This document shows, one piece after another, positions 32,518 through 41,901 of a stretch of DNA of 57,710 nucleotides. The stretch comes from an uncultured Collinsella sp. (GTDB lineage Bacteria; Actinomycetota; Coriobacteriia; Coriobacteriales; Coriobacteriaceae). A program made the translations under genes and the position numbers. The DNA lies in assembly GCA_900544465.1 (NCBI GenBank), contig UQVT01000001.1, forward strand, positions 1 through 57,710. Reading direction: 5' to 3'. The notes under the pieces are model-generated. The model worked only from the letters and a program-made list of their open reading frames with translations, had not been told where the DNA came from and did not search any database. How positions within the stretch are numbered: position 1 is the first letter of the stretch; each line of letters starts with the position of its first letter.

Positions 32518-33240
32518 TTGTCCGACATCCGATATAAACGCGTGCTTCTTAAGCTTTCCGGCGAAGCACTGATGGGCGACGGCCAATATGGCATCGACCC
32601 CAAGGTTACCGACCATCTTGCCAAGCAGGTCAAGGAGCTGCTAGCCGTTGGCCATGAGGTCGGCGTCGTTGTCGGCGGCGGCAATATTTTCCGCGGCATG
32701 GCCGGCGCTGCCGGTGGCATGGAGCGTGCTCAGGCCGACTACATGGGCATGCTGGCTACCGTTATGAACGCGCTCGCCCTGCAGGATGCCTTCGAGCATA
32801 ACGATGTTCCCTGCCGCGTGATGAGCGCTATCCAGATGAACGAGATCTGCGAGCCCTATATTCGCCGTCGCGCCATCAACCACCTTTCCAAGGGCAACGT
32901 CGTTATTTTTGCCGCCGGTTCGGGCAATCCGTACTTTACGACCGACACCGCCGCGGCTCTTCGTGCGTGCGAGATCGGCGCCGAGATTCTGATTAAAGCC
33001 ACCAAGGTTGACGGCATCTACGACAAAGATCCCGTCAAGTGCGCCGACGCCGTCCGTTTTGACAAGATTACCTATCACGAGGTTCTCGTCCGCGGTCTGC
33101 AGGTTATGGATTCCACGGCTACGGCACTGTGCCAGGACAACCGTATGCCGATTTTGGTCCTCAACATCGATGGCGAGGACACCGTCAAGCGCGCGCTTTC
33201 GGGTGAGCCCGTCGGCACGCTCGTCTATCAGGAGGATTAA
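32518..33240 (+). CDS. pyrH: Uridylate kinase
   Basis: UMP to UDP kinase of the amino-acid-kinase fold, 240 residues. [19 protein letters not shown] and [12 protein letters not shown] are diagnostic. TTG start at 32518, with AAAGGAGG 6 bases upstream. frr follows after 2 bp. Confidence 0.97.
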   Translation: MSDIRYKRVLLKLSGEALMGDGQYGIDPKVTDHLAKQVKELLAVGHEVGVVVGGGNIFRGMAGAAGGMERAQADYMGMLATVMNALALQDAFEHNDVPCRVMSAIQMNEICEPYIRRRAINHLSKGNVVIFAAGSGNPYFTTDTAAALRACEIGAEILIKATKVDGIYDKDPVKCADAVRFDKITYHEVLVRGLQVMDSTATALCQDNRMPILVLNIDGEDTVKRALSGEPVGTLVYQED

Positions 33241-33242
33241 GC

Positions 33243-33779
33243 ATGGCAGAGAACATCACCGCCCATATGGACAAGTCGCTCGAGTCCCTCAAGCATAACT
33301 TCTCCAAGGTTCGTACCGGCCGCGCCAATGCCAACATTCTGTCCGACATCACCGTCGATTATTACGGTGTTCCCACGCCGGTCACGCAGGTTGCCGCCGT
33401 CAAGACCCCCGAGGCCCACATGCTGCTCATCGAGCCGTGGGACAAGGCACTCATCAATGCTATCGTCAAGGCTATCGGCGCTTCCGATCTGGGTATTACC
33501 CCCAACTCCGATGGCACCGTCGTTCGTCTTCCGTTCCCGGCTCCCACTGAGGAGCGCCGTCGCGAGCTCGTCAAGGAGTGCCGCGAGTACGCCGAGCAGG
33601 CCAAGGTGTCTATCCGTAACATCCGTCGCGACTTCAACAACAAGCTCGAGCGCGATGAGGAGCTCACCGAGGACGATGTCCGTCGCGAGCAGGCCAAGGT
33701 CCAGAAGCACACCGATGAGTATGTCGCCAAGGTCGAGGAGCTTTTGAAGGAAAAAGAAGCCGAGGTCATGGAGATCTAA
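33243..33779 (+). CDS. frr: Ribosome recycling factor
   Basis: Splits post-termination ribosomes with EF-G. It has 178 residues, slightly shorter than the usual 185. KVRTGRANANIL, VDYYGVPTPVTQVA and VSIRNIRRDFNNKL are typical. It lies between pyrH and uppS with almost no spacing. Confidence 0.97.
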   Translation: MAENITAHMDKSLESLKHNFSKVRTGRANANILSDITVDYYGVPTPVTQVAAVKTPEAHMLLIEPWDKALINAIVKAIGASDLGITPNSDGTVVRLPFPAPTEERRRELVKECREYAEQAKVSIRNIRRDFNNKLERDEELTEDDVRREQAKVQKHTDEYVAKVEELLKEKEAEVMEI

Positions 33780-33780
33780 G

Positions 33781-34575
33781 GTGCAATACGACGAGCATAA
33801 ACTGGTCGAGTACTTTGCCGACGCCCCTGCGGGCGTCGGTTTTTCCGACCTTGACCTCAATAACATTCCGCACCATATCTCGTGCATCATGGACGGCAAC
33901 GGTCGTTGGGCCACGTCGCGCGGTCTTGCGCGCACTGAGGGCCACAAGGCGGGTATCGTCTCGCTGCGCGAGATCATTACCGCCTGCGTGCGCCTGGGCG
34001 TCGACGTGCTTTCTGCCTATGCGTTTTCTACCGAAAACTGGAACCGCCCGCAGCATGAGGTCAACGTCTTGATGCACTTGTTTGCCAAGACGTTCATCGA
34101 CGAGTTGCCGCTTCTGAAGCGCGAAAACGTGCGCGTTGTCTTTTTGGGTGATATTTCCGCGCTGCCCAAGAAGACCCGCGACGTTTTTGAACGCGGTCTT
34201 GCCGAGTGCGCCGATCACACCGGTATGACGCTGGCGCTTGCCGTCAACTACGGCGCGCGTGCCGAGATTACCCGCGCTGTCCGTCAGATCGCGCTCGACG
34301 TTGCCGCCGGTAAGATTGATCCTGCCGCAATTGATGACGACATGGTGGCTTCCCACCTCTATACCGCCGGCCTTCCCGATCCTGAGCTTGTGATTCGCAC
34401 CTCTGGTGAGCTGCGCCTTTCGAACTATCTGCTGTGGCAGGTGGCTTATTCCGAGTTCTATGTCACCGATACCTATTGGCCCGACTTTGATCGTTGGGGC
34501 CTTGTCGACGCCATTTTGGCCTATCAGGGCCGTGACCGTAGGTTTGGTGGACTGAGCAAGACCGAGGAGGCTTAA
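33781..34575 (+). CDS. uppS: Isoprenyl transferase (undecaprenyl diphosphate synthase type)
   Basis: Cis-prenyltransferase making the C55 lipid carrier for cell wall synthesis. IMDGNGRWATSRG has the catalytic Asp, YAFSTENWNRP and RTSGELRLSNYLLWQVAYSE (in two parts) are conserved. It has 264 residues with about 30 extra at the N-terminus. GTG start directly after frr. Confidence 0.95.
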   Translation: MQYDEHKLVEYFADAPAGVGFSDLDLNNIPHHISCIMDGNGRWATSRGLARTEGHKAGIVSLREIITACVRLGVDVLSAYAFSTENWNRPQHEVNVLMHLFAKTFIDELPLLKRENVRVVFLGDISALPKKTRDVFERGLAECADHTGMTLALAVNYGARAEITRAVRQIALDVAAGKIDPAAIDDDMVASHLYTAGLPDPELVIRTSGELRLSNYLLWQVAYSEFYVTDTYWPDFDRWGLVDAILAYQGRDRRFGGLSKTEEA

Positions 34576-34577
34576 TC

Positions 34578-35477
34578 GTGTCCGATCGTCCCAAGGCATC
34601 TGCTCCCAAGACGCCTGCGCGCAAAGCTACCGCTGCGGGAGCGCCTACAGCGAAGAGCGGCACCGGTTCGTGGCTGGCGGGCTTTATTACCCGTGCCGCC
34701 GCGGGTATCGTCTACGCCGTTGTCTTTATCCTGTGTCTGGTTTTGGGTATCGTGCCCACTGCCATCTTTGTTTCCGTCATGAGCGGTCTGTGCTGCTATG
34801 AGTTTTTCCGTATGACAAGGCTCGATGGCAAGATGGCTAACGAGCGCATGGGCATCGCTGCCGCCGTGCTCTTTCCGCTGTCGGCGCTGGGCGATTCGAT
34901 GCTGCTGAATGCCCTGCTTTTTGCCCTGATGCTCGCTGTGGGCATTTGGTATGTCTGGTCGCCGCGTACCCGCATCTCTGATGTGGCCGTGACGCTCATG
35001 GGTCCCATCTACACTGGCTTTATGCTGTCGGCTATCGTGCTGCTGCGCGATGCCGTGCCCGGTTTTGCCGGTGCCTTGCTTTCGGTGGGCGTTTGCGCGT
35101 CCCTTTGGGTCTCCGATTCGTTTGCCTACATCGTGGGCAGCCGTATCGGTAAGCACAAGATGGTTCCCAAGATCTCTCCCAAAAAGAGCTGGGAGGGGTT
35201 TGTCGGCGGCATCCTGGGCTCGGTTTTGATTTGGCTCATCCTGTGGGCGACGCACTTCTACAAGCTCAGCCTGCCCTATGCGCTGCTGTGCGGCGTGGTC
35301 GTGTCCGTCCTGGGCGTTATCGGCGACCTCATCGAGTCGCGTATCAAGCGTGGCGTGGGCGTCAAGGATTCCGGCAACCTTATCCCGGGCCATGGCGGCA
35401 TGCTCGACCGTAGCGATTCGCTTATCTTCGGTTGCATCACCGCGCAGCTGATGCTGATGATCGGAGGCGTGCTGTAA
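34578..35477 (+). CDS. cdsA: Phosphatidate cytidylyltransferase
   Basis: Makes CDP-diacylglycerol for phospholipid synthesis. It has 299 residues, a basic Ala/Lys-rich N-terminal tail, about seven to eight hydrophobic segments, and the signature SPKKSWEGFVGG and KDSGNLIPGHGGMLDR with catalytic Asp near the C-terminus. GTG start; its stop overlaps the dxr ATG by one base. Confidence 0.95.
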   Translation: MSDRPKASAPKTPARKATAAGAPTAKSGTGSWLAGFITRAAAGIVYAVVFILCLVLGIVPTAIFVSVMSGLCCYEFFRMTRLDGKMANERMGIAAAVLFPLSALGDSMLLNALLFALMLAVGIWYVWSPRTRISDVAVTLMGPIYTGFMLSAIVLLRDAVPGFAGALLSVGVCASLWVSDSFAYIVGSRIGKHKMVPKISPKKSWEGFVGGILGSVLIWLILWATHFYKLSLPYALLCGVVVSVLGVIGDLIESRIKRGVGVKDSGNLIPGHGGMLDRSDSLIFGCITAQLMLMIGGVL

Positions 35478-36664
35478 TGTCCTTCCAGACGACGTATGGC
35501 CCCGATGGACGCCTCCGTGTTGCCATCCTGGGTTGTACGGGCTCTATCGGCACCCAGGCACTCGATGTGTGCCGTCAGCATGCCGATCGCCTGCAGGTGA
35601 CGGCGCTGTCCGTTAACTCCAGTACCTCCGAGCTCGTTGCCGCTGCCCGCGAGTTCTCGGTTCCGGCGGTTGCCGTGGCCGATGTCGCTCATGGCGATGA
35701 CGCCGTGCTGCAGGAGTTGCCCGAGGGAACGAAGCTCGGCGTTGGCGCGCAGGCGGTTTGCGAGCTCGCGCGTCGCGACGATGTCGACTGCGTGCTCGTC
35801 GCTATTGTGGGCGCCGCCGGTCTCGAGGCGAGCCATGTGGCCTTGACCTCGAATAAGCGTCTTGCCCTTGCCAACAAGGAGTCCCTCGTCGTCGGCGGCG
35901 ACTTGCTTATGCCGTTGGCGCAACCGGGCCAGCTTATTCCAGTCGACTCTGAGCACTCCGCCATCTACCAGTGCTATCTGGGGGAGAACCCACGCGAGGC
36001 TCATTGTATTTGGCTCACCTGCTCGGGCGGTCCGTTCTTTGGCCGCACCCGCGACGAGCTCAATCGCGTGACGCGTGCCGATGCCCTCGCACATCCCACG
36101 TGGGCCATGGGTGCCAAGATCACCATCGACTCCGCCACCCTCATGAACAAGGGCCTGGAGCGCATTGAGGCCATGCATCTGTTTAACTGCGACCTCGATT
36201 TCATTAACGTGGTCGTGCAGCGTCAGTCCAAGATTCACTCTATGGTCGAGTTCGCCGACGGCTCCGTGATGGCGCATCTCGGTGCTTCCGACATGCGTAT
36301 TCCCATCCAGTTCGCGTTCTCGTATCCCGAGCGTTGGGATACCCCGGCGCCTCGTATCGATTTCCGCGAGCTGGGGCAGCTCACGTTTGATGCTGCCGAC
36401 ATGGATACCTTCCGCTGTCTGGCACTGGCCGAACGTGCCGGCAAGACGGGTGGCACCATGCCGTGCGTGCTCAATGCCGCCAACGAGGTCGCCGTCGATG
36501 CCTTCCTGCACGATGGCTGCAGCTTTACCGATATCGATCGCATTGTGGAATCCTGCATGGATGCCCACGATATGCAGGCGGTCGATTCGTTTGAGCAGCT
36601 TCGCGACATCGATGCATGGGCGCGTGAAAAGGCTGCGCAGGTGCTCGCCGCAACCCGTTCCTAA
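35477..36664 (+). CDS. dxr: 1-deoxy-D-xylulose-5-phosphate reductoisomerase
   Basis: Second step of the MEP isoprenoid pathway (NADPH-dependent). It has 395 residues. The NADPH loop is ILGCTGSIGTQALDV, the metal site region VPVDSEHSAIYQ is present, and HPTWAMGAKITIDSATLMNKGLE (in two parts) forms the active-site loop. ispG of the same pathway is two genes downstream. Confidence 0.96.
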   Translation: MSFQTTYGPDGRLRVAILGCTGSIGTQALDVCRQHADRLQVTALSVNSSTSELVAAAREFSVPAVAVADVAHGDDAVLQELPEGTKLGVGAQAVCELARRDDVDCVLVAIVGAAGLEASHVALTSNKRLALANKESLVVGGDLLMPLAQPGQLIPVDSEHSAIYQCYLGENPREAHCIWLTCSGGPFFGRTRDELNRVTRADALAHPTWAMGAKITIDSATLMNKGLERIEAMHLFNCDLDFINVVVQRQSKIHSMVEFADGSVMAHLGASDMRIPIQFAFSYPERWDTPAPRIDFRELGQLTFDAADMDTFRCLALAERAGKTGGTMPCVLNAANEVAVDAFLHDGCSFTDIDRIVESCMDAHDMQAVDSFEQLRDIDAWAREKAAQVLAATRS

Positions 36665-36689
36665 CCCATAAGGATTGCTTTTTCGTTTT

Positions 36690-38051
36690 ATGGATACTGT
36701 TCTGAGCGTTCTCTCATCGGTCTTTTGGGGCCTGCTGATGCTTTCCGTCCTTGTGTTTTTGCACGAGGGCGGCCACTTTTTGGCGGCGCGTGCCTGCGGC
36801 GTCCGTGTGACCGAGTTCTTTTTGGGCCTGCCGTGTCGCTTTGACATCCATTACACGTCACGTCGCATTGGAACCAAGTTTGGCGTGACCCCGCTGCTGC
36901 TGGGTGGCTACGCTGCCATCTGCGGTATGGATCCGACCGACGTCTCGTGCGCCGATCGCGTGCTCGCGGCTATCTATCGTCATGGTCGCGTGACCGTGGC
37001 CGACCTTGCTGTCGAGCTCGAGCTATCCGAGGAGGTTGTGCTCGAGGCATGCGCCTTGCTCTTGGGTTGGGGCTCTATCGCGCCTTGGTATGAGGAAGGG
37101 GAGAAGCCCTCGCCGAGCTACTATCCCACCAAGTATCAGACGCTGCCACGAGATGCGGCGGGTTACACCACCTTTGACGGCCGCCGTTTCGATCGAGAGC
37201 ATGCGACTACCGAGGGCGATGTGTGGGAGCTGCCGTGCGGCGAGGCCGAGTTCCTTGCACAAGAGCGTTCGCACACCTATCTTGGCCAGGGCTTTCTCAA
37301 GCGCGCCTTTATGCTGCTCGCGGGCATTCTCGTCAATATCCTGACGGGCTTTTTGCTGCTTATGAGCATCTACTCTATTGCGGGTGTCACCGTGCCGATG
37401 GATACCAACGTGATCGGTCAGGTTGACGAGGGGTCTATTGCCGCCAAGGCGGGTATCGAGGGCGGCGACGCGATCCTTTCGGTTGACGGAGTATCGTGCT
37501 CTACCTGGATGGACGTTTACGATGCCATCGGCAAGACCGCCGGTAAGGACGATATCGCCATTGAGTATGAGCGCGACGGCAAGCAGCATTCGACCTCGGT
37601 TGCGCTCAAAGAGGACGAGCGCCTAGGTGTGTATGCCTCTACGCAGGTGGTTCGTTTAGACCCCATCACGTCGGCTCGCCTTTCGTTCTCCTATGTCGTG
37701 CAGACAGCGGAGGGCGTGATGCGCCTGCTCCAGCCGCAGCATACGATGGAGATTCTCGATCAGTCTTCTTCGATCGTGGGCATTAGCGTTATGTCCTCAC
37801 AGGCTGCTGCTGCCGGCCCTGCCACGTTCCTTTCGTTTGCCGCCCTCATTTCGTTCTCGCTTGGCTTTATGAACCTGCTGCCCATCCCACCACTCGATGG
37901 CGGCAAGCTGGTCATCGAGATCATTCAAAAGATTGCTGGCCGCGAGCTTCCGCTCAAGGTCCAGACGATCGTGAGCTATGTGGGCATCGCGCTCTTTGCG
38001 CTGCTGTTTGTCTATATGCTTCGTTCCGACGTCCTTCGATTTATCCTGTAG
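36690..38051 (+). CDS. rseP: RseP-type site-2 protease (M50) with an inserted winged-helix-like domain
   Basis: Intramembrane zinc metalloprotease, about 453 residues. HEGGH at 25-29 is the zinc motif in the first membrane helix, and NLLPIPPLDGGK near the C-terminus supplies the third ligand. One PDZ domain (about 240-310) binds released peptides. Between GGYAAICGM (72-80) and the next membrane helix (about 190) there are roughly 105 residues instead of the usual short loop. Residues 88-134 look like a winged helix (RVTVADLAVELELSEEVVLE). The start is uncertain: ATG 36690 is 16 bases from AAGGA, TTG 36675 has no spacing. Confidence 0.9.
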   Translation: MDTVLSVLSSVFWGLLMLSVLVFLHEGGHFLAARACGVRVTEFFLGLPCRFDIHYTSRRIGTKFGVTPLLLGGYAAICGMDPTDVSCADRVLAAIYRHGRVTVADLAVELELSEEVVLEACALLLGWGSIAPWYEEGEKPSPSYYPTKYQTLPRDAAGYTTFDGRRFDREHATTEGDVWELPCGEAEFLAQERSHTYLGQGFLKRAFMLLAGILVNILTGFLLLMSIYSIAGVTVPMDTNVIGQVDEGSIAAKAGIEGGDAILSVDGVSCSTWMDVYDAIGKTAGKDDIAIEYERDGKQHSTSVALKEDERLGVYASTQVVRLDPITSARLSFSYVVQTAEGVMRLLQPQHTMEILDQSSSIVGISVMSSQAAAAGPATFLSFAALISFSLGFMNLLPIPPLDGGKLVIEIIQKIAGRELPLKVQTIVSYVGIALFALLFVYMLRSDVLRFIL

Positions 38052-38064
38052 GGGAGTGTTTGGA

Positions 38065-39147
38065 TTGTCTTTATCCCATCCTTTGCCTCGCGAGTTGACG
38101 CGCCCCGTGCATGTGGGCGGTGTGCAGATCGGTGGCGGCGCGCCGGTGGTGGTCCAATCCATGACCTGCACCGATACCGCTGACGCCCAGGCAACGCTTG
38201 CGCAAGTGTGCACGTTGGCGCAGGCTGGCTGCGATATCGTGCGTGTGAGCGTGCCCACCGAGGCCGCGCTTGAGGGTTTCCGCACCATCTGTGCCGAGTC
38301 TCCGGTGCCGATCGTCGCCGATATTCACTTTAACCATAAGCTCGCCATCGGCGCCGTCGAGGCTGGTGCCGCCAAGCTTCGCATCAATCCCGGCAATATC
38401 GGCGATTGGGCTAAGGTCGATGCCGTGATCGATGCCGCGGGCGCCGCTGGGTGCGCGATTCGTATCGGTGTCAACGCTGGTTCGCTTGAGCAGGATATCG
38501 CCGAGCGCGACGACCTCACGCAGCCCGAAAAGCTCGTGATGTCGAGCGAGCGCTTCGTCAAGCACTTTGAGGACCGCGGCTTTACGAACATTGTGCTTTC
38601 GGCCAAGGCCCATAGCGTGCAAACGACGCTCGATACCTATCGAGCCCTGTCGCGTGAGATTCCCCACGTTCCGCTTCACCTGGGCGTGACGGAGGCGGGG
38701 ACCAAGCTCCAGGGCACCATCAAGAGCTCTGTAGGCTTGGGTATCTTGCTTTCCGAAGGCATTGGCGACACCATGCGTGTGTCGCTCACAGCCGATCCGG
38801 TTGAGGAGCCGCCGGTTGCCTGGGGTATTCTGCAGTCGTTGGGCCTGCGTCGCCGTGGCCCCGAGATTGTCTCGTGCCCCACGTGCGCCCGCTGCCAGGT
38901 TAACCTTATTCCCATTGCCGAGGAAGTAACCGAGCGGCTTAAGAACTATGCCGCGCCGCTTTCGATTGCCGTCATGGGATGTGCCGTTAATGGCCCCGGT
39001 GAGGCTTCTGATGCCGACCTGGGCGTTGCCTGCGGACGTGGTCAGGCCCTGCTCTTTTCGCATGGCCAGATCATTGGTAAAGTAGCTGAGGATCAAATTG
39101 TCGACGCGCTTATGGCCGAGGTCGACAAGCTTATTGAGGAGAAATAA
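38065..39147 (+). CDS. ispG: 4-hydroxy-3-methylbut-2-en-1-yl diphosphate synthase
   Basis: Iron-sulphur enzyme of the MEP pathway, 360 residues. VVVQSMTCTDTADA, LRINPGNIG and the C-terminal cluster ligands in SCPTCARC and MGCAVNGPGEA are clear. TTG start at 38065 behind AGGGGAG. Confidence 0.96.
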   Translation: MSLSHPLPRELTRPVHVGGVQIGGGAPVVVQSMTCTDTADAQATLAQVCTLAQAGCDIVRVSVPTEAALEGFRTICAESPVPIVADIHFNHKLAIGAVEAGAAKLRINPGNIGDWAKVDAVIDAAGAAGCAIRIGVNAGSLEQDIAERDDLTQPEKLVMSSERFVKHFEDRGFTNIVLSAKAHSVQTTLDTYRALSREIPHVPLHLGVTEAGTKLQGTIKSSVGLGILLSEGIGDTMRVSLTADPVEEPPVAWGILQSLGLRRRGPEIVSCPTCARCQVNLIPIAEEVTERLKNYAAPLSIAVMGCAVNGPGEASDADLGVACGRGQALLFSHGQIIGKVAEDQIVDALMAEVDKLIEEK

Positions 39148-40869
39148 ATGACCCGAGCAATGTATATGTCTAAGCTCTATGCGCCGACGCTCAAAGAGGA
39201 TCCGGCCGACGCCGAGCTTGCGAGCCATCGCCTGCTGCTCCGTGCCGGCATGATTCGCAAGGAGGCCGCCGGCCTGTATTCCTATCTACCGCTCGCTTGG
39301 CGCTCGATTCGCAAGATCGAGAACATCGTGCGCGACGAGATGGACGCCGCCGGCGCCCAGGAGCTCATGATGCCCATTATGGTCGATGCTGAGCTGTGGC
39401 GTGAGTCCGGCCGTATCGATGCCTATGGCAAGGAGCTCGTGCGCTTTGACGACCGTCATGGTCGCGAGTTTGTGCTGGGCCCCACGCATGAGGAGACCGT
39501 CACGGCCCTGGTGCGCAACGAGCTGCGCTCCTATAAGCAGCTGCCCGTCAACCTGTACCACATTCAGGATAAGTTCCGCGATGAGTTCCGTCCCCGCTTT
39601 GGCCTGATGCGCGGCCGTGAGTTCATCATGAAGGACGCTTACAGCTTCTCTGCCACTCAGGAGAGTCTGCAGGAGGAGTACGACAAGATGAAGCAGGCCT
39701 ACGCTAACATCTGCGAGCGCTGCTATATCAAGGCCCTGCCCGTTGTTGCCGACTCCGGTGAGATCGGTGGCGATACTTCCGTCGAGTACATGGCTTTGGC
39801 CGAGGCTGGCGAGGCTTCGCTCGTCTACTGCGACGATTGCGGCTTCGCTGCCGATGACGAGGCCGCAAGCACCAAGGTTGTTGTGACCGAGGGTCCTGGC
39901 GACGGTACACTCACCAAGGTCGAGACTCCGGGCATGGGCACCATCGAGGCCGTCGCCAAGTTCTTCGGTTTCCCCGAGAACGGCACGCGCAAGTCGCTGG
40001 CACTCATCGACGCCGAGGGCAAGCCGGTCGTGGCCATTGTTCCGGGCGATCACGAGCTCAACGATTGCAAGGCCGAGCACGTCTTTGGCAAGGGTTATCG
40101 CATGATGACCGACGAGGAGCTTCAGGCGAACGGCCTGCACAAGGGCTTTATCGGACCGGTTAACCTGCCCGATGGCATTCGTCTGGTCTGCGACGAGAGC
40201 CTGCGCGAGTCCAAACAGTGGGCCTGCGGTGCCAACGAGGTCGATTATCACTTTACCGGTGCCTGCCCCGAGCGCGACTTTACCGTCGATGAGTGGGCCG
40301 ATCTGGTCACCGTTGTCGCCGGCGACCCCTGCCCGCACTGCGGCAAGCCGCTCTCCGCTGCCCGCGGCATCGAGGTCTCTCAGGTCTTCCAGCTGGGCAC
40401 CAAGTACTCCGAGGCCATGGGTGCCACCTTTATGGATGAGGACGGCAAGGAGAAGCCGCTCATCATGGGTTGCTACGGCGTGGGCGTGTCCCGCTCGCTT
40501 GCTGCCGTCGTGGAGCAGCACAACGACGAGCACGGTATCGTCTGGCCGGTCTCCGTTGCCCCGTACGAGGTCGCGGTGATTCCGCTTGATCCCAAGAAGG
40601 AAGAGTGCGCTACCGTCTGCGAGCAGATTGTTGATGGCCTGTGTGCCGAGGGTATCGAGGTCGTCGTCGACGATCGCGATGAGCGTCCGGGCTTTAAGTT
40701 TGCCGATAACGACCTCATGGGCTTCCCGTATCAGGTGGTTCTGGGCAAGCGCGGCCTTAAGAATGGCACCGTTGAGCTCAAGGACCGTGCTACGGGCGAG
40801 CGCGAGGACGTGGCGATCGACGAGGTCGTTGCCAAGGTTGCCGAGCTTGTTAAGGCAGCCCGCCGTTAA
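39148..40869 (+). CDS. proS: Proline-tRNA ligase
   Basis: Class II synthetase, 573 residues, of the bacterial type with an editing (INS/YbaK-like) domain at about 240-380. Motif 2 region RFGLMRGREFIMKDAYSF and motif 3 GCYGVGVSRSLAAV are present; the anticodon-binding domain ends the protein. It closes the pyrH-to-proS operon, as in many bacteria. Confidence 0.97.
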   Translation: MTRAMYMSKLYAPTLKEDPADAELASHRLLLRAGMIRKEAAGLYSYLPLAWRSIRKIENIVRDEMDAAGAQELMMPIMVDAELWRESGRIDAYGKELVRFDDRHGREFVLGPTHEETVTALVRNELRSYKQLPVNLYHIQDKFRDEFRPRFGLMRGREFIMKDAYSFSATQESLQEEYDKMKQAYANICERCYIKALPVVADSGEIGGDTSVEYMALAEAGEASLVYCDDCGFAADDEAASTKVVVTEGPGDGTLTKVETPGMGTIEAVAKFFGFPENGTRKSLALIDAEGKPVVAIVPGDHELNDCKAEHVFGKGYRMMTDEELQANGLHKGFIGPVNLPDGIRLVCDESLRESKQWACGANEVDYHFTGACPERDFTVDEWADLVTVVAGDPCPHCGKPLSAARGIEVSQVFQLGTKYSEAMGATFMDEDGKEKPLIMGCYGVGVSRSLAAVVEQHNDEHGIVWPVSVAPYEVAVIPLDPKKEECATVCEQIVDGLCAEGIEVVVDDRDERPGFKFADNDLMGFPYQVVLGKRGLKNGTVELKDRATGEREDVAIDEVVAKVAELVKAARR

Positions 40870-40898
40870 TCGACGATTTCGCTTGTAGTTCGATATGT

Positions 40899-40942
40899 GG
40901 GACGGCCCCGCATATCTCCAATCGGGGAGATGCGGGGCCGTC
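40899..40942 (+). terminator. Terminator hairpin after proS
   Basis: GGACGGCCCCGCAT pairs with ATGCGGGGCCGTCC, with further pairing toward the loop. The tail TATTATCTT is a moderate U-tract. Confidence 0.75.
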
Positions 40943-40976
40943 CTATTATCTTGTAGCATCCTCGATATCTAAAAGG

Positions 40977-41012
40977 AAAACCCCACAGCCCATGCGAGCT
41001 GCGGGGTTTTCC
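40977..41012 (-). terminator. Bidirectional terminator between proS and the kinase-like gene
   Basis: AAAACCCCACAGC pairs with GCTGCGGGGTTTT (one mismatch), giving U-rich tails in both directions. It ends the minus-strand gene at 41048 and backs up the proS terminator. Confidence 0.8.
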
Positions 41013-41047
41013 ATTGTGCCTCCGATGCGAAATAAATCGCTCAGATA

Positions 41048-41812
41048 TTACTGATAATCGACGACGTCGATCCAGTTCTTCAGGAACTCATCGTTCACGT
41101 TGCGCTTACGAGCGAGCTCGGAAGCGGCGACGATGCTCGTCCACTGACGCACGACCTGCATGGGCATGTCGGCACGGTCGCAGTAGAGCTCCAGGTAGGC
41201 CTCGGCCTGGTCCTTGCTGCTGAGGGCAAAGAGCAGGTAGGTGGTGGCAACGTCGGCAGCAGGGGAGCCCTGGGTGGCGTGTGCCCAGTCGCACACATAG
41301 AGCTGGCCGTCGTCGCCGACGATGACGTTGGAGGGGTTGAAGTCGCCGTGGCAGACCTTGAACTCCTTGGTCATGCCGTCCAGACGCTCCTGAAGGTTGT
41401 AGCGCGTGGTGGCATTGAGCTGATCAAGGCTGTCGATCATGCGGGCGAACTTGTCGCGCTGACGGTTGAGCAGCGGGGAGGTGTAGCCGTGGATCTCGAT
41501 CTGGAGGTCGACGAACATCTCGAGGTACTCACCAAAGCGCTGGGGCTCGGCAGTCATCTTCTCGGCAAGGGTGGTGCCCGGAACCTTCTCGGTCACGAGC
41601 GCCCAGCCGTTGGCGTTCTCGAGCTGGGAAACCTCGAGAGCCTTGGGGCTGCGGATGCCGCACTCATTGATGCGGGCAAGATTCAAAGCCTCGTTGAACA
41701 CGTCGGAGACAGGCTTGGTCTCGTTAAAGACCTTGACGATCTTGTCGCCCAGGTCGTAAACGACCTTGTTGCCACGGCGGACGAGCTCGGTCTTGGAATC
41801 GGGTAGCAGCAT
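41048..41812 (-). CDS. Phosphotransferase of the APH/choline kinase-like family
   Basis: 254 residues with a protein-kinase-like fold. The catalytic loop is CHGDFNPSNVIV (His155, Asp157, Asn162) and the metal-binding Asp175 is in CDWAHA. Sequences of this type in gut bacteria include small-molecule kinases acting on aminoglycosides, choline or sugars. The substrate cannot be read here and I would not call it a resistance gene. ATG is preceded by AAAGGA at 7 bases. It lies 90 bp downstream of adhE on the same strand, behind a GC hairpin. Confidence 0.85.
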   Translation of the reverse strand: MLLPDSKTELVRRGNKVVYDLGDKIVKVFNETKPVSDVFNEALNLARINECGIRSPKALEVSQLENANGWALVTEKVPGTTLAEKMTAEPQRFGEYLEMFVDLQIEIHGYTSPLLNRQRDKFARMIDSLDQLNATTRYNLQERLDGMTKEFKVCHGDFNPSNVIVGDDGQLYVCDWAHATQGSPAADVATTYLLFALSSKDQAEAYLELYCDRADMPMQVVRQWTSIVAASELARKRNVNDEFLKNWIDVVDYQ

Positions 41813-41846
41813 GGTTGCATCCTTTCAACGATGCGATAGAAGCGAC

Positions 41847-41881
41847 GGCGGGGGTGTGTGAAACACCCGTGCACCCCCGCC
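41847..41881 (-). terminator. GC hairpin between adhE and the kinase-like gene
   Basis: GGCGGGGGTG pairs with CACCCCCGCC. On the minus strand no U-tract follows, so it may be a partial terminator or a stabilising structure at the adhE 3' end. Confidence 0.5.
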
Positions 41882-41901
41882 GCAAAAAACCGTGCTAAAA
41901 A

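Noticed and set aside
41048..41812. Aminoglycoside resistance gene
   Set aside because: The fold is shared by many small-molecule kinases; nothing in the sequence or context points to an antibiotic substrate.
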